NCBI GenBank assembly: GCA_017998585.1
Contig: JAGOCT010000069.1
Span: 1 to 7,943 of the forward strand
DNA length: 7,943 nt
Reading direction: 5' to 3'
DNA from: Candidatus Cloacimonadota bacterium
Lineage (GTDB): Bacteria > Cloacimonadota > Cloacimonadia > Cloacimonadales > WRIO01
Under the pieces are notes generated by a model that worked only from the letters and a program-made list of their open reading frames with translations, made no database searches and had not been told where the DNA came from. Position 1 is the first letter of the stretch. Every line of letters starts with the position of its first letter. The position numbers were made by a program, and so were the translations under genes. Below are positions 6,772-7,943 of the stretch, one piece after another.

Positions 6772-7842
6772 TTATTCGGTTCTCATTGCCAGGCCGAGAG
6801 CAAGAGCAAGTTGTGGATCTTTTTTATCTCTGAATTTCTCAGGCATTTCGAGATTATAGAACGGATCATAGATTTCAGTTTCAAGATTAAGATTTTCTGT
6901 TAGAAATTCTGGTAAACCTTTGAGTTTTGATCCGCCACCAATGAGAAGCACTTTTTTAAAGTCACTGTTACCAGCTTCTTTAACATAGAAACGCAATGAT
7001 CTTTTTACTTCAAGCGCCAATGATTCTTCAGTTGCTTTTTCACTGATATCAAGTGTGCTTAATGAAAGTGTTTGTGTTTGAATTTCCGGTCCTTTTAAAC
7101 CGAACTCAAATTTAAACTTTTCTGCTTCTTCAAAAGTAATATTTCTGGATTTCATGATGTCTTTTGTGAAGTGAAAGCCTCCAAAGTCGATATCACGAGA
7201 GAAGAATTTGGATTTAGGTCCAAAAACGACCATATTGGTACGGTGAGCACCGACATTTAAGATGATATAGACTCCCTCTTCAACATAGGTATTTAATGCA
7301 AACACATTAGCCACTGCTAAAGCTTCTGCATCAATGATACCAGGTGTAAGTCCACTGCTGACCAGTGTGTTGGTATGATCTTTCATCTGATCTTTAGTTG
7401 TTGCAACCAGTAATACATTCATATTATTGGTTTTTTCTTCAATGTTCAACACCTGGTAATCCAGCACCATTTCGCCACCACTGATAGGAAGATGCTTTTT
7501 TGCTTCAAAAAACAATGCAGATTCAAGCTCTTCATCCGGGAGAAAGATTGTTTTAATCTGTTTAATACTGATATTATCTCCACCGATACAAGTCACCAGA
7601 TGTTGAATTTTTTTTGCATTAATTTTCAAAGAACGCAACATCTCGGCAATTACCGGAGCAAATCGATCAGGTCGTAAATCTGAAGGGATATATTCTAATC
7701 CTTCAGGAACAGTTTGACGAATTTCATAATTCAGCAATTTGAATCCTTCGTGCAATCGCTTCAAGTGTACAATTTTGACACTATGTGTACCGATATCGAT
7801 TCCGACAGATTCTTTAAATTTCGGAACTTTTTTCTTTGCCAT
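6772..7842 (-). CDS. pilM: PilM, actin-like cytoplasmic T4P assembly protein
   Basis: Actin/FtsA-like nucleotide-binding protein that forms the cytoplasmic ring around the pilus base and docks on the PilN tail. The 356 residues match the usual PilM length. The phosphate-1 loop is GIDIGTHSVKIV at 14-25, the helix EAKKHLPI at 113-120 corresponds to the family's EAxxYIP segment, the phosphate-2 strand is LNVGAHRTNMVVF at 195-207, and the adenosine-site motif LLIGGGSKLKGL is at 299-310. The C-terminus LALALGLAMR is typical of PilM. There is no membrane segment, which separates it from the fused GspL of type II secretion. The start at 7842 has AGAGGA at 7846-7851. The N-terminus carries a basic extension (KKKVPKFK) before the first strand. 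It is the first gene of the operon visible here. Confidence 0.94.
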   Translation of the reverse strand: MAKKKVPKFKESVGIDIGTHSVKIVHLKRLHEGFKLLNYEIRQTVPEGLEYIPSDLRPDRFAPVIAEMLRSLKINAKKIQHLVTCIGGDNISIKQIKTIFLPDEELESALFFEAKKHLPISGGEMVLDYQVLNIEEKTNNMNVLLVATTKDQMKDHTNTLVSSGLTPGIIDAEALAVANVFALNTYVEEGVYIILNVGAHRTNMVVFGPKSKFFSRDIDFGGFHFTKDIMKSRNITFEEAEKFKFEFGLKGPEIQTQTLSLSTLDISEKATEESLALEVKRSLRFYVKEAGNSDFKKVLLIGGGSKLKGLPEFLTENLNLETEIYDPFYNLEMPEKFRDKKDPQLALALGLAMRTE

Positions 7843-7943
7843 GATTCCTCTTTATTTTTTATTGAGCTAACAATTTAAAATGTTTTTTTGGGTATTTTAA
7901 ATGACCAATTGTCATTTGAATATTTAGTAAATGAACCTGAAGA
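7843..7943. other. A+T-rich leader of pilM, possible tail of an upstream gene
   Basis: This 101-bp stretch precedes pilM. I could not match a convincing -35/-10 pair on the minus strand. One minus-strand frame is open from the window edge to a TAA at 7875-7877, ending in NWSFKIPKKTF; a second frame is open to a TAA at 7859-7861. Either could be the C-terminus of a preceding gene, but about 22-27 codons in A+T-rich DNA are too few to decide. Confidence 0.35.
7899..7917. repeat. Inverted repeat upstream of pilM (operator candidate)
   Basis: Perfect 7-bp arms AAATGAC and GTCATTT are separated by CAATT; two further flanking positions on each side also pair after one mismatch. It is about 57 bp upstream of the pilM ATG, a position that would suit a regulator site. 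There is no T run on either side that would make it a terminator. It may instead lie inside the last codons of an upstream gene, so the regulatory reading is weak. Confidence 0.3.

Noticed and set aside
7492..7677. Plus-strand open frame opposite pilM
   Set aside because: It is antisense to pilM, is rich in Phe and Cys, and has no start signal.
1..7842. The operon as a type II secretion system
   Set aside because: PilM is a separate soluble actin-like protein and PilN is a separate membrane protein, whereas type II secretion fuses these roles in GspL. No pseudopilin genes are seen.
7931..7943. Plus-strand ATG at the right edge as a divergent gene start
   Set aside because: Only four codons are visible, and the preceding bases have no purine-rich ribosome site.

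Overview
The window holds a type IV pilus (T4P) assembly operon read entirely from the minus strand. In transcription order (right to left) it runs pilM, pilN, pilO, pilP, pilQ, a six-domain Ig-like lipoprotein, and the first 446 codons of pilB, which leaves the window at base 1. The organism looks like a diderm bacterium, because there is an outer-membrane secretin and a lipobox protein. Sampled lines give roughly 33-40% G+C. The divergent PilN and PilP and the unusual gene between pilQ and pilB point away from the well-studied gammaproteobacterial systems. A lineage of the FCB/Cloacimonadota kind would fit, but that is a guess from style, not a placement.

Layout: 7843-7943 is a short A+T-rich stretch before pilM, with an inverted repeat and possibly the last codons of an upstream gene. 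PilM (6772-7842), PilN (6148-6747), PilO (5610-6158) and PilP (5070-5609) form the inner-membrane alignment complex. PilQ (3554-5023) is the secretin pore. The lipoprotein (1382-3550) starts 3 bp after the pilQ stop. PilB (1-1338, partial) is the extension ATPase. Gaps between genes are 0-46 bp or small overlaps. Each gene has its own Shine-Dalgarno sequence, and I see no terminator anywhere, so one transcript is likely.

Together the genes link a cytoplasmic ATPase (PilB) through the actin-like PilM and the PilN/PilO/PilP periplasmic bridge to the PilQ channel. Pilin, prepilin peptidase, PilC and PilT are not in the window. Three points stand out: the 722-residue Ig-repeat lipoprotein inside the core machinery operon; a PilB N-terminus that carries two 24-residue MshEN-type motifs, suggesting cyclic-di-GMP control; and a PilP with a membrane anchor instead of a lipobox, paired with a PilN lacking the usual PilM-binding motif.
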